NCBI GenBank assembly: GCA_003153375.1
Contig: PLYM01000261.1
Span: forward strand, 59,828-113,954
Source of the DNA: Planctomycetaceae bacterium
GTDB taxonomy: Bacteria > Planctomycetota > Planctomycetia > Pirellulales > PALSA-1355
Direction: 5' to 3'
Length of the DNA: 54,127 nt
This document shows, piece by piece, positions 16,668 through 24,992 of the stretch; within the stretch, counting starts at the first letter, position 1; every line of letters starts with the position of its first letter. Both the position numbers and the translations under genes were made by a program. The notes beneath the pieces were generated by a model, which did no database searches, was not told the DNA's origin, and saw only the letters and a list, made by a program, of their open reading frames with translations.

Positions 16668-17645
16668 ATGCGCAAGTTTCTTTCGCTGGTGGTCGTCGCC
16701 GGTGTCATCTTTGGCGCCGTCATGTTCTTCAAGAACTTCCAGATCATGGGTCTGGAAGCGATTTCGCTGGCGCCGCGTAGCGCCGACGACGTGCAACAAG
16801 ACGGCAGCCAGCCGGCCGTCGATCGGCAAGGCGGGACGATTCGCGTGGCGTCGTTCAACATCCAGGTGTTTGGCGAGAAGAAGCTCAATAAGCCGCGCGT
16901 GCGCAGCCTGTTGTGCGAGATCATTCGCCAATTCGACATCGTCGCCATTCAGGAGATTCGCTCCAAGCTCGATATCATGCCGCAGTTCATTGATGCCATT
17001 AACTCCACCGGCCGGCATTACGATTATGTCGTCGGGCCAAGGTTGGGCCGTACATCGAGCAAGGAGCAGTATGCGTTCGTGTTCGACACCGCCAGCATCG
17101 AAGTGGATCGCAGCGCGCTGTATACCGTGGCCGATCCCGACGATCTGCTGCACCGCGAGCCGCTGGTCGGTTGGTTCCGCGTCCGCGGTCCGGCGCCCGA
17201 CCAGGCGTTTACGTTCTCGCTGGTCGACATTCACACCGATCCCGACGAGACGCGGCAGGAGCTGGACGCCCTGGCCGATGTATTTCTCAAGGTTCGCGAT
17301 GACGGGCGGCACGAGGACGACGTGATTTTGCTGGGCGATCTGAACGTCGACGACCACCATTTGGGCCGTCTGGGCCAGATCTCGCACATTCATTGGGCCA
17401 TCTCGGGGGTGGCCAGCAACACCCGCGGCAATAAACTGTACGATAACATCATCTTCTCCGATCAGGCCACGACCGAATACACGGGGCGTTGGGGCGTGTT
17501 CGACATGATTCGCGAATTCAATCTCACCACCGAAGAAGCGCTCGAGGTCTCGGACCACATGCCCGTGTGGGGTGAGTTCAGTATCTATGAAGGCGGCCAG
17601 GGCGGGCGGATCGCCACGCGGCCGTTCGTCGCCACGCCGCAATAG
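16668..17645 (+). CDS. Membrane-anchored endonuclease/exonuclease/phosphatase-family protein
   Basis: A 325-residue protein with an N-terminal membrane helix (about residues 4-21) and the DNase I-like fold after it: SFNIQVFG (N64), AIQEIR (E96), VDIHTDP (H189), LLGDLNVD (D224, N226) and VSDHMPVW (D296, H297). All catalytic residues are present. Substrate could be DNA, RNA or a phosphorylated small molecule; the single helix suggests action outside or at the membrane. Starts at ATG 16668. It is 3 bases before the HD-domain gene, so the two are probably transcribed together. Confidence 0.85.
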   Translation: MRKFLSLVVVAGVIFGAVMFFKNFQIMGLEAISLAPRSADDVQQDGSQPAVDRQGGTIRVASFNIQVFGEKKLNKPRVRSLLCEIIRQFDIVAIQEIRSKLDIMPQFIDAINSTGRHYDYVVGPRLGRTSSKEQYAFVFDTASIEVDRSALYTVADPDDLLHREPLVGWFRVRGPAPDQAFTFSLVDIHTDPDETRQELDALADVFLKVRDDGRHEDDVILLGDLNVDDHHLGRLGQISHIHWAISGVASNTRGNKLYDNIIFSDQATTEYTGRWGVFDMIREFNLTTEEALEVSDHMPVWGEFSIYEGGQGGRIATRPFVATPQ

Positions 17646-17648
17646 CCG

Positions 17649-18230
17649 ATGCACCTCTCGCCCCGATTTAGCGAAGCCCTGGTCTATGCCTGCCAGCTGC
17701 ACGGCCAACAGGTTCGCAAGGGCTCGGGCATTCCCTATGTGTCGCACCTGCTCGGCGTCGCGGCGCTGGCCTTGGAACATGGGGCCTCGGAGGACGAGGC
17801 GATCGCGGCCCTGCTGCACGACGCCGTTGAAGATCAAGGCGGGCCGCCCGTGCGCGACGACATCGAGCATCGCTTCGGCGCGCGGGTGGCCGCGATCGTC
17901 AGCGCCTGCACCGATGCCGACACGACGCCTAAGCCTCCCTGGCGAGGCCGCAAAGAGCAATATCTGGCCCATCTGACTACCGCCGACCAGGGCGTGCGAC
18001 TGGTTTCGGCCGCCGACAAGCTGCACAACGTGCGCTCGCTGCTCGTCGACTATCGCGTGCACGGCGACCAACTCTGGGAACGCTTCTCGGGCGGAAAGGA
18101 TGGCACGCTTTGGTACTATCGGGCCGTTGTGAAAATTCTCGCCGCCGGCCCGTCGAGCGCGCTGGTCGATGAGTTGGATCGGGCGGTGAGTGATTTGGAG
18201 CGGCTGGTGACAAATCCGGGCGCGGGATAG
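17649..18230 (+). CDS. HD-domain hydrolase, Mesh1-like (small alarmone hydrolase)
   Basis: A 193-residue protein with the HD_4 fold of RelA/SpoT hydrolase domains: CQLHGQQVRKGSGIPYVSHL (H18, H33), AALLHDAVEDQGG (H57, D58, E61, D62), then RLVSAADKLHNVRSLL. It has no synthetase or regulatory domain, matching stand-alone Mesh1-like enzymes that hydrolyse (p)ppGpp or related pyrophosphates. It could instead be a general HD phosphohydrolase. ATG 17649 is separated from the preceding phosphodiesterase gene by 3 bases. A terminator lies downstream at 18347-18389. Confidence 0.8.
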   Translation: MHLSPRFSEALVYACQLHGQQVRKGSGIPYVSHLLGVAALALEHGASEDEAIAALLHDAVEDQGGPPVRDDIEHRFGARVAAIVSACTDADTTPKPPWRGRKEQYLAHLTTADQGVRLVSAADKLHNVRSLLVDYRVHGDQLWERFSGGKDGTLWYYRAVVKILAAGPSSALVDELDRAVSDLERLVTNPGAG

Positions 18231-18346
18231 ATGCCAAAAAATTTCTCCTCGACAAAATCGGCCAGTTGAAATTAGGCCAGCCGTTGTGATAGCCTGCGAT
18301 TCGTCGTGAAGGGTATCCGCGGAGCCTGAATCAAACAGCTATCGAA

Positions 18347-18389
18347 CGAGCCCATTGCCGGGATGTTCCGGCGATGGGCTCGTTTTTTT
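18347..18389 (+). terminator. Rho-independent terminator after the HD gene
   Basis: A 15-bp stem (18347-18361 pairing with 18368-18382, one G-U pair) with a short loop, followed by seven T (18383-18389). It separates the HD operon from the interrupted protease gene. Confidence 0.85.
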
Positions 18390-18433
18390 GTCGAGTCACC
18401 GAAACCCATTCCTCCTGATGCACCAGGTGAAGC

Positions 18434-19840
18434 ATGCGACACTTCGGAGCGATCCTGCTCGTGTTGGTCTTGAGTTCGAGGGCCCCCGCGCAACAGTTTT
18501 CCGGCGATGACGCCTGCGTTGACGGACGGTGTCCACTCCAGGCCGCGCCCTCTGCCCCGTCGGCCGCCGACTTGCGAGTCGACGCGCGACCCATCGCACG
18601 GATCGTCAACCAGCGCGGCGCCGTGCGCGCGGCCGGCACCGGTACGCTTGTCGACGTGGATGCGGACGGTGGCCTGGTGATCACCTGCGCGCACCTGTTT
18701 CGTGAAGGGACCGGCGCGGTCAGCGTCACGTTTCCCGATCAGGCGACGCTCGCGGCCAAAGTTGAAAAGATCGACGCCGATGCCGATCTGGCGGCATTGT
18801 CGATCCCGACCACCACGATTGAGCCGGTGACGGTCGCCACGACCTATCCGCGCCGCGGCGACTCTTTGGTGTCATGTGGCTACGGGGGCGATGGCCGACT
18901 GTGGTGCAATCGAGGGCAGGCCTTGGGCTATGTGGCCACCGCCAATGGCCAGAACCTGGAGACGTTGGAACTGAGCGGCGCGGCCCGCTTCGGTGATTCG
19001 GGCGGACCGGTGTTGGATCGCGATCACCAATAGGTCGCCGTATTGTTCGGCACCAATGGCCGCGTGGTCGACGGCACCTATTGCGGCCGCGTGCGACGCT
19101 TCCTCTCGGGTCTGTCACGCCGATTTCGTCCTGCGGAGCCGCCCGCCACAACCGTTGAGCGACCGCCGACTCCCGGTCCCTTGCCCCCAAATTCATCGGC
19201 GCTGCCGGCGCCTCCGGCGGCACCGCAACCGGATCGGTTGGCCGATCTGGAACAACTCATCGCACGGATTCAGCAGGCCTGGCAAGTGATGAATACGCGG
19301 GTCGACGCGCTAGCCACCGCCACGGCCGATGCACAGAAGGCCGCTAGCGCCGCCAAGGACGTGGCTGAGGGGGCGACTCAAGCCGCGCCGCCGGCGCCGC
19401 CCACGATCGACGTGCCGGCGAATTCGCAGCCAGCCGACACGATCGGCAATGCAATTGAAAAAGTGGCCGAGCCCTGGATCTCGGCGAAGTTGGCGGCGCT
19501 TTTGGTGTCGGTGGGCGTGCCAGGCGGAATCGCCGGCGCGGCCGCAGGCGCTGTCGTGTGGCTCGTCATGCGCCGCGGCCGTCAGCGCTTGCAGGGTGAA
19601 TTGGACCGCATCAAAGGCACCGGCGCGAGTGCCGCAGCGCCGAGTGGCGACTCGGCAGATGCTGCCGTGCGGCACCACAATCAATACGTCGCCTATGAGA
19701 CTTCGGCGCTCGACAAAGCCTGGGCCGCTGCCCACGCGCATGTCGGCGAGCGCTATCCGGGCGCCGTTCCTTATTTGAAACTCGTTGAGGGAGTCAAAGA
19801 CCAGTTGATCTCGGGCAATAACGATCCGCAGCTTTCGTGA
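18434..19840 (+). pseudogene. Trypsin-like serine protease with membrane anchor, interrupted by in-frame TAG
   Basis: The frame runs from ATG 18434 with a single TAG at 19031-19033. First part (199 aa): signal peptide (about 1-20, ending APAQ), then a chymotrypsin-fold protease with H87 (TCAHLF), D118 (DADADLAAL) and S189 (FGDSGGPV), so all three catalytic residues precede the stop. After the TAG the same frame continues VAVLFGTNGRVVDGTYCGRV, which is the expected end of the protease barrel, then a Pro/Ala-rich linker, a coiled-coil-like segment and a membrane helix (SAKLAALLVSVGVPGGIAGA and onward) plus a cytoplasmic tail. The continuation shows the stop is a late single-base event, a read-through codon, or an error. 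A product ending at the TAG would lack part of the barrel. Confidence 0.8.
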
Positions 19841-19851
19841 AGGAGATTTCG

Positions 19852-20236
19852 ATGGCAACCGTGGCACCGACTTTTGGAACCGATGAAATCCTGTGGTACG
19901 ACAACGGCAAGTGGGGAGACGCCGGTTATGCGCTGGCCAATCCCAATGGCAAGACATGGACAAACAATTCATTGGAACCAGGTTCCGCCGCGCGCCACGG
20001 CGATTGAACTGGTTGAAGACCGGCTGTACGGACTGGCAGAGGCCGGGTTATTCGTGGAAGGATTCAACCGCGCCGTCATCGGTTTGGATCGCCGGCTGTG
20101 GGCCGTGGCCGTACCTGTCACGGTGCGTTACGAAGGCGACGTGCGGCCGGGCATGGACGTCGTGGGCTTCGCCTTCGCCGAGTCAGCGGGCGAGGAGTCA
20201 AAAGGCGCCACGGCCGTCGGAGTCGATTCGGCTTGA
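19852..20236 (+). pseudogene. Small protein gene with a +1 frameshift
   Basis: ATG 19852 follows a good AAGGAGA site and opens MATVAPTFGTDEILWYDNGKW in frame 1, which runs to a TGA at 20005-20007 (51 aa). If one G of the GG pair at 19981-19982 is removed, the reading continues smoothly into frame 2 as SLEPVPPRATAIELVEDRLY and ends at 20236, giving about 128 residues. The second part by itself has no credible start or ribosome-binding site. Family not recognised; it may be a phage-like structural or tail-associated protein. It lies 11 bases after the interrupted protease gene, so two neighbouring genes each carry one lesion. Confidence 0.6.
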
Positions 20237-20261
20237 GAGAAACTAATGGCTGCTCGGCGTC

Positions 20262-21077
20262 TCACTTCCAGGGGTTTGGCCAATCACCCCAACGCTCCAG
20301 ATAAATCCGATAGGCTTCCGACTGCCCGCGCTTGCTGATCAGCCAGGACTTGGCCTGGGCGATCAGTCCTTGTTCCTCGTCGAGCGAGATTTGGGCGAAC
20401 AAAACCCGGGTGCGAAGGAACACGAAGTAGGTGTCGAGCACGTCGCAACGGCAGTAGTCATTGATCTCGGCGATCTTACCCTCGTAGAACAGGTCCTGCA
20501 CCATGTGCCCTTGGATGTCCATCTTGCCGGGTTTTCCCAACAGATTCGTAGCCAGGTTGAGCCCGCCGGTAAATCGGGTCGAGCCGAAATTGGTCAGCAG
20601 TTCCTGCAAGTCGATGTGGGCGTCGAGGTTGTAGCGGTTGCGATATTGTTCGAAGCTTTTGGCGCCGACGTTGAACCAGCCCGGCACGCCGATGCCATAG
20701 CGGAAGGCAGCCAACTCCAGCAGCGGCAGATCGAACGTGCGGCCGTTAAAGCTCACCAGCGTCGGCCGGCGATATTTTTCCCAGCCGCGCCAAAAGTGCT
20801 GCGTGATCACTTGCGGGCGAAATTGCGGCTCGTCAAGCACCGAGATATCCAGCAGCCGAAAGTCGGCCGAGATCTTGGCCACTCCCACCGAGATGGGCAG
20901 TTGAAAGGTATAGGGCACGAAGTCGCTGTCGTACTGATCGCGCAGCTCCTGGCGATAGCGCTCGATGGCCGCCTTCGGTTCGAGACCCGCGCCTGGATAG
21001 CGAATCTTGGCGATCAGCTCCCCATCGGCCACGCTCTCGATGTCAAAGGCCAAATAGCTTACAGTCGTGTCGGCCAT
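20262..21077 (-). CDS. 3'-5' exonuclease, DNA polymerase B exonuclease-like (DEDDy)
   Basis: A 271-residue protein with the DnaQ-like DEDDy fold of the PolB exonuclease relative family: YLAFDIESVADG (D12, E14), LVSFNGRTFDLPLLE, and NDYCRCDVLDTYFVFLR (D and Y of the last motif). These enzymes remove nucleotides from 3' ends; this family lacks a polymerase domain and its role (repair or RNA/DNA trimming) is not settled. ATG 21077 is used because the frame above it to 21266 is not conserved in style. It is convergent with the interrupted gene pair and divergent from pepT. Confidence 0.85.
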   Translation of the reverse strand: MADTTVSYLAFDIESVADGELIAKIRYPGAGLEPKAAIERYRQELRDQYDSDFVPYTFQLPISVGVAKISADFRLLDISVLDEPQFRPQVITQHFWRGWEKYRRPTLVSFNGRTFDLPLLELAAFRYGIGVPGWFNVGAKSFEQYRNRYNLDAHIDLQELLTNFGSTRFTGGLNLATNLLGKPGKMDIQGHMVQDLFYEGKIAEINDYCRCDVLDTYFVFLRTRVLFAQISLDEEQGLIAQAKSWLISKRGQSEAYRIYLERWGDWPNPWK

Positions 21078-21224
21078 CGTGCGGTCCTGCCTTGCGGGTG
21101 GGGGTTGTGCGTGCCAGCCTACCAGAAAGGGCGCCGCGCGGTGAAGACGGCGGACGCCAGGTGAAACAAAATGGTTGCCATGGAACGAACGCCTTCGTTG
21201 TGAACGAATTCGGCCAACGACCGT

Positions 21225-21254
21225 GGCAAGACAGGTGAAGGCAAGACAGGTGAA
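21225..21254 (+). repeat. 15-bp tandem duplication before pepT
   Basis: GGCAAGACAGGTGAA occurs twice in direct tandem (21225-21239 and 21240-21254), ending 4 bases before the GTG start at 21259. Each copy carries the AGGTGA-type ribosome-binding motif. Confidence 0.9.
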
Positions 21255-21258
21255 TACG

Positions 21259-22500
21259 GTGATCAATCAAGAGCGTCTCTTGCGGCGATTCCTGAAGTAT
21301 GTGCAGATCGACACGACGGCCCGCGAGGGGCAGACGACCTATCCCAGTTCGCCAGGACAACTCGAGCTGGGTCGCCTGCTGCGCGACGAGCTGTTGGCAA
21401 TCGGCCTGAGCGACGCGCTGCAATCCGAGATGGGAATCGTGCTGGCCACGCTGACCTCGACGGTCGATCACCAGGTGGACGTCGTCGCGCTCAACGCCCA
21501 CGTCGATACGTCGCCCGAGACCACCGGCGCCAACGTGCGTCCACAGGTCGTGACCAACTATGCCGGCGGCGACATCGTGCTGCCGGGGAATCCACAGGTG
21601 GTGATTCGCGTGGCCGAGAATCCTGAATTGAAATCCTGCATCGGTTGCACGCTGGTGACCACCGACGGCACGACGCTGTTGGGCGCCGACGACAAATCGG
21701 GCGTGGCCGTCATCATGGAGACGGCTGCCTATTTGCGCGAGCATCCGGAGATCGAGCACGGCCCAGTGCGGATCTGTTTTACCTGCGACGAGGAGATCGG
21801 CCATGGCGTCGATCACGTCGACTTGAAACAACTCGGCGCTGTCGCCTGCTATACCCTCGACGGACAGGGTGCGGACGAAGTCGATGTGGAGACATTTTCG
21901 GCCGACCTGGCCGTGGTGACGGTGAGCGGCGTCAACATTCATCCGTCGATCGCCAAGGGCCGCATGGTCAATGCCCTGCGCGTGGCGGCGAATTTCATCG
22001 ACCGCTTGCCGCGCGCCACCTTGTCGCCCGAAACCACCAGCGGTCGCGAGGGCTTCCTGCACCCTTATCAACTCACCGGCGGCGTGGCCGAAGCCCGCAT
22101 GCGCATCCTGCTGCGCGATTTTGAGACCGCAAATCTGGGCCGCTGGGCCGATCAGTTGCGCGCGGCTGCCCAGACCACCGAAAGGGAGTTTCCCGGCGCG
22201 GCGATCGACATCGAGGTCACGCCCCAATATCGCAACATGGCCGAAGGCTTGTCGGCTGAGCCGCGCGCGGTCGCCTTTGCGGTTCGGGCCTTGGAACAGC
22301 TTGGCCGCAAGCCGCGGCAGACAATCGTCCGCGGCGGCACCGACGGTTCGCGATTCACCGAACTCGGGCTGCCCACACCGAATTTGTCGACCGGCGAGCA
22401 CAATCCGCATTCGCCACTGGAATGGACCTGTCTCGAGGAAATGGTGCAGGCGGTCGAAATGCTGGTCGAACTGCTGCGAACCTGGGCCGCCCGAGTTTGA
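21259..22500 (+). CDS. pepT: Peptidase T (tripeptide aminopeptidase)
   Basis: A 413-residue M20 metallopeptidase. The zinc ligands and catalytic residues sit where they do in PepT: NAHVDTSPE (H81, D83), GADDKSGVA (D144), CDEEIGHG (E178/E179), YTLDGQ (D201) and a C-terminal HNPHSPLEW. PepT removes the N-terminal residue of tripeptides in the cytoplasm. GTG 21259 was chosen because it gives a family-length protein beginning VINQERLLRRFLKY; the upstream frame to 21175 adds 28 unconserved residues. A 15-bp tandem duplication carrying the ribosome-binding motif lies just before the start. Confidence 0.92.
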   Translation: MINQERLLRRFLKYVQIDTTAREGQTTYPSSPGQLELGRLLRDELLAIGLSDALQSEMGIVLATLTSTVDHQVDVVALNAHVDTSPETTGANVRPQVVTNYAGGDIVLPGNPQVVIRVAENPELKSCIGCTLVTTDGTTLLGADDKSGVAVIMETAAYLREHPEIEHGPVRICFTCDEEIGHGVDHVDLKQLGAVACYTLDGQGADEVDVETFSADLAVVTVSGVNIHPSIAKGRMVNALRVAANFIDRLPRATLSPETTSGREGFLHPYQLTGGVAEARMRILLRDFETANLGRWADQLRAAAQTTEREFPGAAIDIEVTPQYRNMAEGLSAEPRAVAFAVRALEQLGRKPRQTIVRGGTDGSRFTELGLPTPNLSTGEHNPHSPLEWTCLEEMVQAVEMLVELLRTWAARV

Positions 22501-22759
22501 CGCTGGCAAGGCGTCAGTTCGGCAAAGTTTGACGGTGCGGTCCAGTTTGCCTGCTGGCACGGATGGCGAAGCTGGTGAATCTGTTTCACCCAGGGCCGCT
22601 AGTCTTACCATTTCGTCTGGGTTCAATAAACTTCGTGGCTCCCGTTTGCCGACAAAATCCGAACAGCGACGCTGATAATCACAACCCTTGCAATGCTGTC
22701 AAGCTGGTCATGCTCGCCCACCGCTTGCGCGCTCCCCGCCGAGCCAGAGAGGTCCATCC

Positions 22760-23731
22760 GTGCCACGCCTAGCGATCGTCATTTCCGCGGTCGACAACTT
22801 CGAGTCGATGGAAGGCACCTTGGTTTCCGTGCTGGAGAACCGGCCCGCCGATTGCGAAGTGATCGCGGCCCTGAGCCAGCCCTACGCCGATCCGTATGAC
22901 CTCAAGGACGAAGTGCGATTCGTCCAGGCCAGCAAGCGGCCGACGAGCATCACGGCCATCCAAGCGGCCCTGGCGGTCACGCGGGCGCCGTTTGTGCACC
23001 TGTTGGCCAGCGGCTGCGAGGTGAGCGAAGGTTGGGCCGACCGGGCTTTGTCGCGATTCGGCGACCGGCAGGTGGCATCCGTGGTTCCGCTGGTGTTCGA
23101 TGCGGACGTTCGAGAGCAGATTCTCGCGGCCGGCGTCGGCTACAACCGAGGCGGACGTCGCGTGCTCGTCGGTCAGGGCCAACGCGAACTGCAGGCCCAG
23201 ACCCAGGCCAAAGTGGTGGGCGCATGCGGCTTCGCGGCCTTCTATCGCAAAGCGGCCTTGGACTTTGTCGGTGGGCTGAGCACGCAACTGGGCGGACGTC
23301 AGGCCGACGTCGACCTGGCCCTGGTGCTCCGCCGAGCGGGCTTCGAAGTGGCGCTGGAAAGCGAGTCGCGCGTCTACGCCCGGCCGTCGGTCGACGCAGC
23401 CGAGGGCCCCTTCCGCCAGGCGCTGCACGACGAGCGGCTGTTTTGGCGCAACATCTCGGGCTCGCCGCTGAGCGCCATGACGGCCCACGCGGGCGTCGTG
23501 GCGTTCGAGGTACTGCGTAGCCTGGGCCGCCCGCGAATGTTCACGCAGTTGGCAGCGCGCCTGATGGCCTGCTGTCAGTTGCCCGGCTATATCCGGCATC
23601 AACAGGCGCTCGACCAGTTGGGCCGTCGTGCCCTGCGGTCGCGCCCCGCGCACGAGCACGTGCGAATCGACCGTGGCCACAAGGTGCTAGGCCATTCTGA
23701 GTCAGCCCGGGCGCAAGTGCCCTCGCACTAA
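22760..23731 (+). CDS. Glycosyltransferase family 2-like protein
   Basis: A 323-residue GT-A-type protein. It opens with PRLAIVISAVDNFESMEGTL and has FVQASKRPTSITAIQAALAV, FVHLLASGCEVSEGWADRAL and GACGFAAFYRKAALDFVGG, in the order of GT2 nucleotide-binding and acceptor regions. The DxD metal motif is not a clean one; SGCEV takes its place, so activity is uncertain. No membrane helix, so probably cytoplasmic at the membrane face. GTG 22760 with AGAGAGG upstream is chosen over the longer frame from 22688. Converges on the HhH/HTH gene with a strong hairpin between them. Confidence 0.75.
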   Translation: MPRLAIVISAVDNFESMEGTLVSVLENRPADCEVIAALSQPYADPYDLKDEVRFVQASKRPTSITAIQAALAVTRAPFVHLLASGCEVSEGWADRALSRFGDRQVASVVPLVFDADVREQILAAGVGYNRGGRRVLVGQGQRELQAQTQAKVVGACGFAAFYRKAALDFVGGLSTQLGGRQADVDLALVLRRAGFEVALESESRVYARPSVDAAEGPFRQALHDERLFWRNISGSPLSAMTAHAGVVAFEVLRSLGRPRMFTQLAARLMACCQLPGYIRHQQALDQLGRRALRSRPAHEHVRIDRGHKVLGHSESARAQVPSH

Positions 23732-23803
23732 GCGACGATGCCGCGCCAGCCGACCAGGCAGGATGCTTGGCCGCCCTCGACCGTGGCGAAGCCGAGAAAC
23801 GAA

Positions 23804-23861
23804 ACTGGCCTGACGCACACACCAGCGGGGTTCTCCTCGCTCGCGTGCGCTTCAGGCCAGT
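23804..23861. terminator. Intergenic hairpin between convergent genes (possible bidirectional terminator)
   Basis: ACTGGCCTGA (23804-23813) pairs perfectly with TCAGGCCAGT (23852-23861), and the inner CGCAC (23814-23818) with GTGCG (23845-23849). No long T run follows on the plus strand, so its terminator strength is uncertain. It sits between the GT2 gene end (23731) and the HhH gene end (23886). Confidence 0.6.
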
Positions 23862-23885
23862 AGCGGATTCGTATTTTCCTCGAGA

Positions 23886-24992
23886 TCAGTCCTCGGTGGT
23901 CGCGTCGGCCGTCGCTTCTTCGTCTGCCAAGGCGCCCTTGCCGGGGTAGAACAGCTCGCGCGTCGCCCGGAAAAGTTGCAGATCATCTTGGTCGGTGGCT
24001 TCGGCGTTGAACTTGGCCTCGAGCTGAGCCATGAGCTGCGCGCCCTCGGGCCAGCGGACTTCCATCACGCGGCTGCAATCTTCCAAAAGCTGGTAGACGC
24101 GGGCCCGGGTGACGCTCATCTTCTTGGCCTGTTGCCGAACGCTTTGCGGCAGACCGCTGATTCCCAGCCGGCCTTCGCTCAGCTCGTGGATGGTCTCGCC
24201 CGCGTCGATCATGACCTGGTTCAACAGCGGCACGGCCAGGTGGTCGCGCACTTCGTCGACCGAGGGAACACCGGGATGCGCGAGCACCTGGGCGATCCAA
24301 TTCTCGATCGGCTGAATGAACTTGGGCACGATTCGCAGCGCCAAATGCTCGCTGCTGCCGGCGGTCGAGAGCATTTCGTGTACGACGTAGAACACTTCGA
24401 GCACGACCCGCACGCGCTTTTCGCCGTGCGTCTTCAGCTGGCGGATTTCCGCGACCGTGTGGCTCGCATACTGTTCGAGCGGAGTGTGCCAGATCACGGT
24501 CGGCAGCGCTTGCAGCGTGGGGGCCAACCGACCCAGCTTTTCGCGGCCGATGCCTTGCTCGATGACCGTCTTCTGCCATTGCGCCCACAGCGCTTCGGAG
24601 ACAATCGACGGATCGAAGGTCGTCGGCTGCCGACGTGGCTTCTCGATCGGCGAAACAATTCGCTTGGCCCCGTCGTTCAGTTCCGTCAGCCCGAACGGCA
24701 CGGCCGGCGGATGATCTTTCGTGGCTCGCGACAACAGCTTGACCAGCGAACTGATCTTCTTTTGCCCGATGCCAGGCGTGGCCGACAGCTCTTCGAAGGG
24801 CGTCGCCAGCAGGTCTTTAATCGTGCGGCCCAAAAAGGCCAGCGGCAGTCGCCGGTCGTTCGGCAGTGCCCAGTACGCCAACGGCTTTTCCAGCCGATCG
24901 GCGAATTTGTCGTCTAGCAGCGTCTTCTTCAGCGACTGAAAGCTGCTGACAATTTTGTAATCCTCGACCGAAGTCACTTTCGTCGTTTTCAT
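23886..24992 (-). CDS. Helix-hairpin-helix / HTH protein of unknown function
   Basis: A 368-residue soluble protein. Residues about 64-88 (TPFEELSATPGIGQKKISSL) form a helix-hairpin-helix of the type in RNA polymerase alpha C-terminal domains. Residues about 285-325 (KKMSVTRARVYQLLEDCSRV) resemble an HTH recognition helix of sigma-like regions. This suggests a nucleic-acid-binding factor linked to transcription, but no known family was recognised. The start ATG 24992 (MKTTKVTSVEDYK) follows GGAGAGA; the longer frame to 25145 is not supported. An 856-bp gene-free stretch lies upstream on the minus strand, unusual for this dense region. Acidic C-terminal tail. Confidence 0.7.
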   Translation of the reverse strand: MKTTKVTSVEDYKIVSSFQSLKKTLLDDKFADRLEKPLAYWALPNDRRLPLAFLGRTIKDLLATPFEELSATPGIGQKKISSLVKLLSRATKDHPPAVPFGLTELNDGAKRIVSPIEKPRRQPTTFDPSIVSEALWAQWQKTVIEQGIGREKLGRLAPTLQALPTVIWHTPLEQYASHTVAEIRQLKTHGEKRVRVVLEVFYVVHEMLSTAGSSEHLALRIVPKFIQPIENWIAQVLAHPGVPSVDEVRDHLAVPLLNQVMIDAGETIHELSEGRLGISGLPQSVRQQAKKMSVTRARVYQLLEDCSRVMEVRWPEGAQLMAQLEAKFNAEATDQDDLQLFRATRELFYPGKGALADEEATADATTED

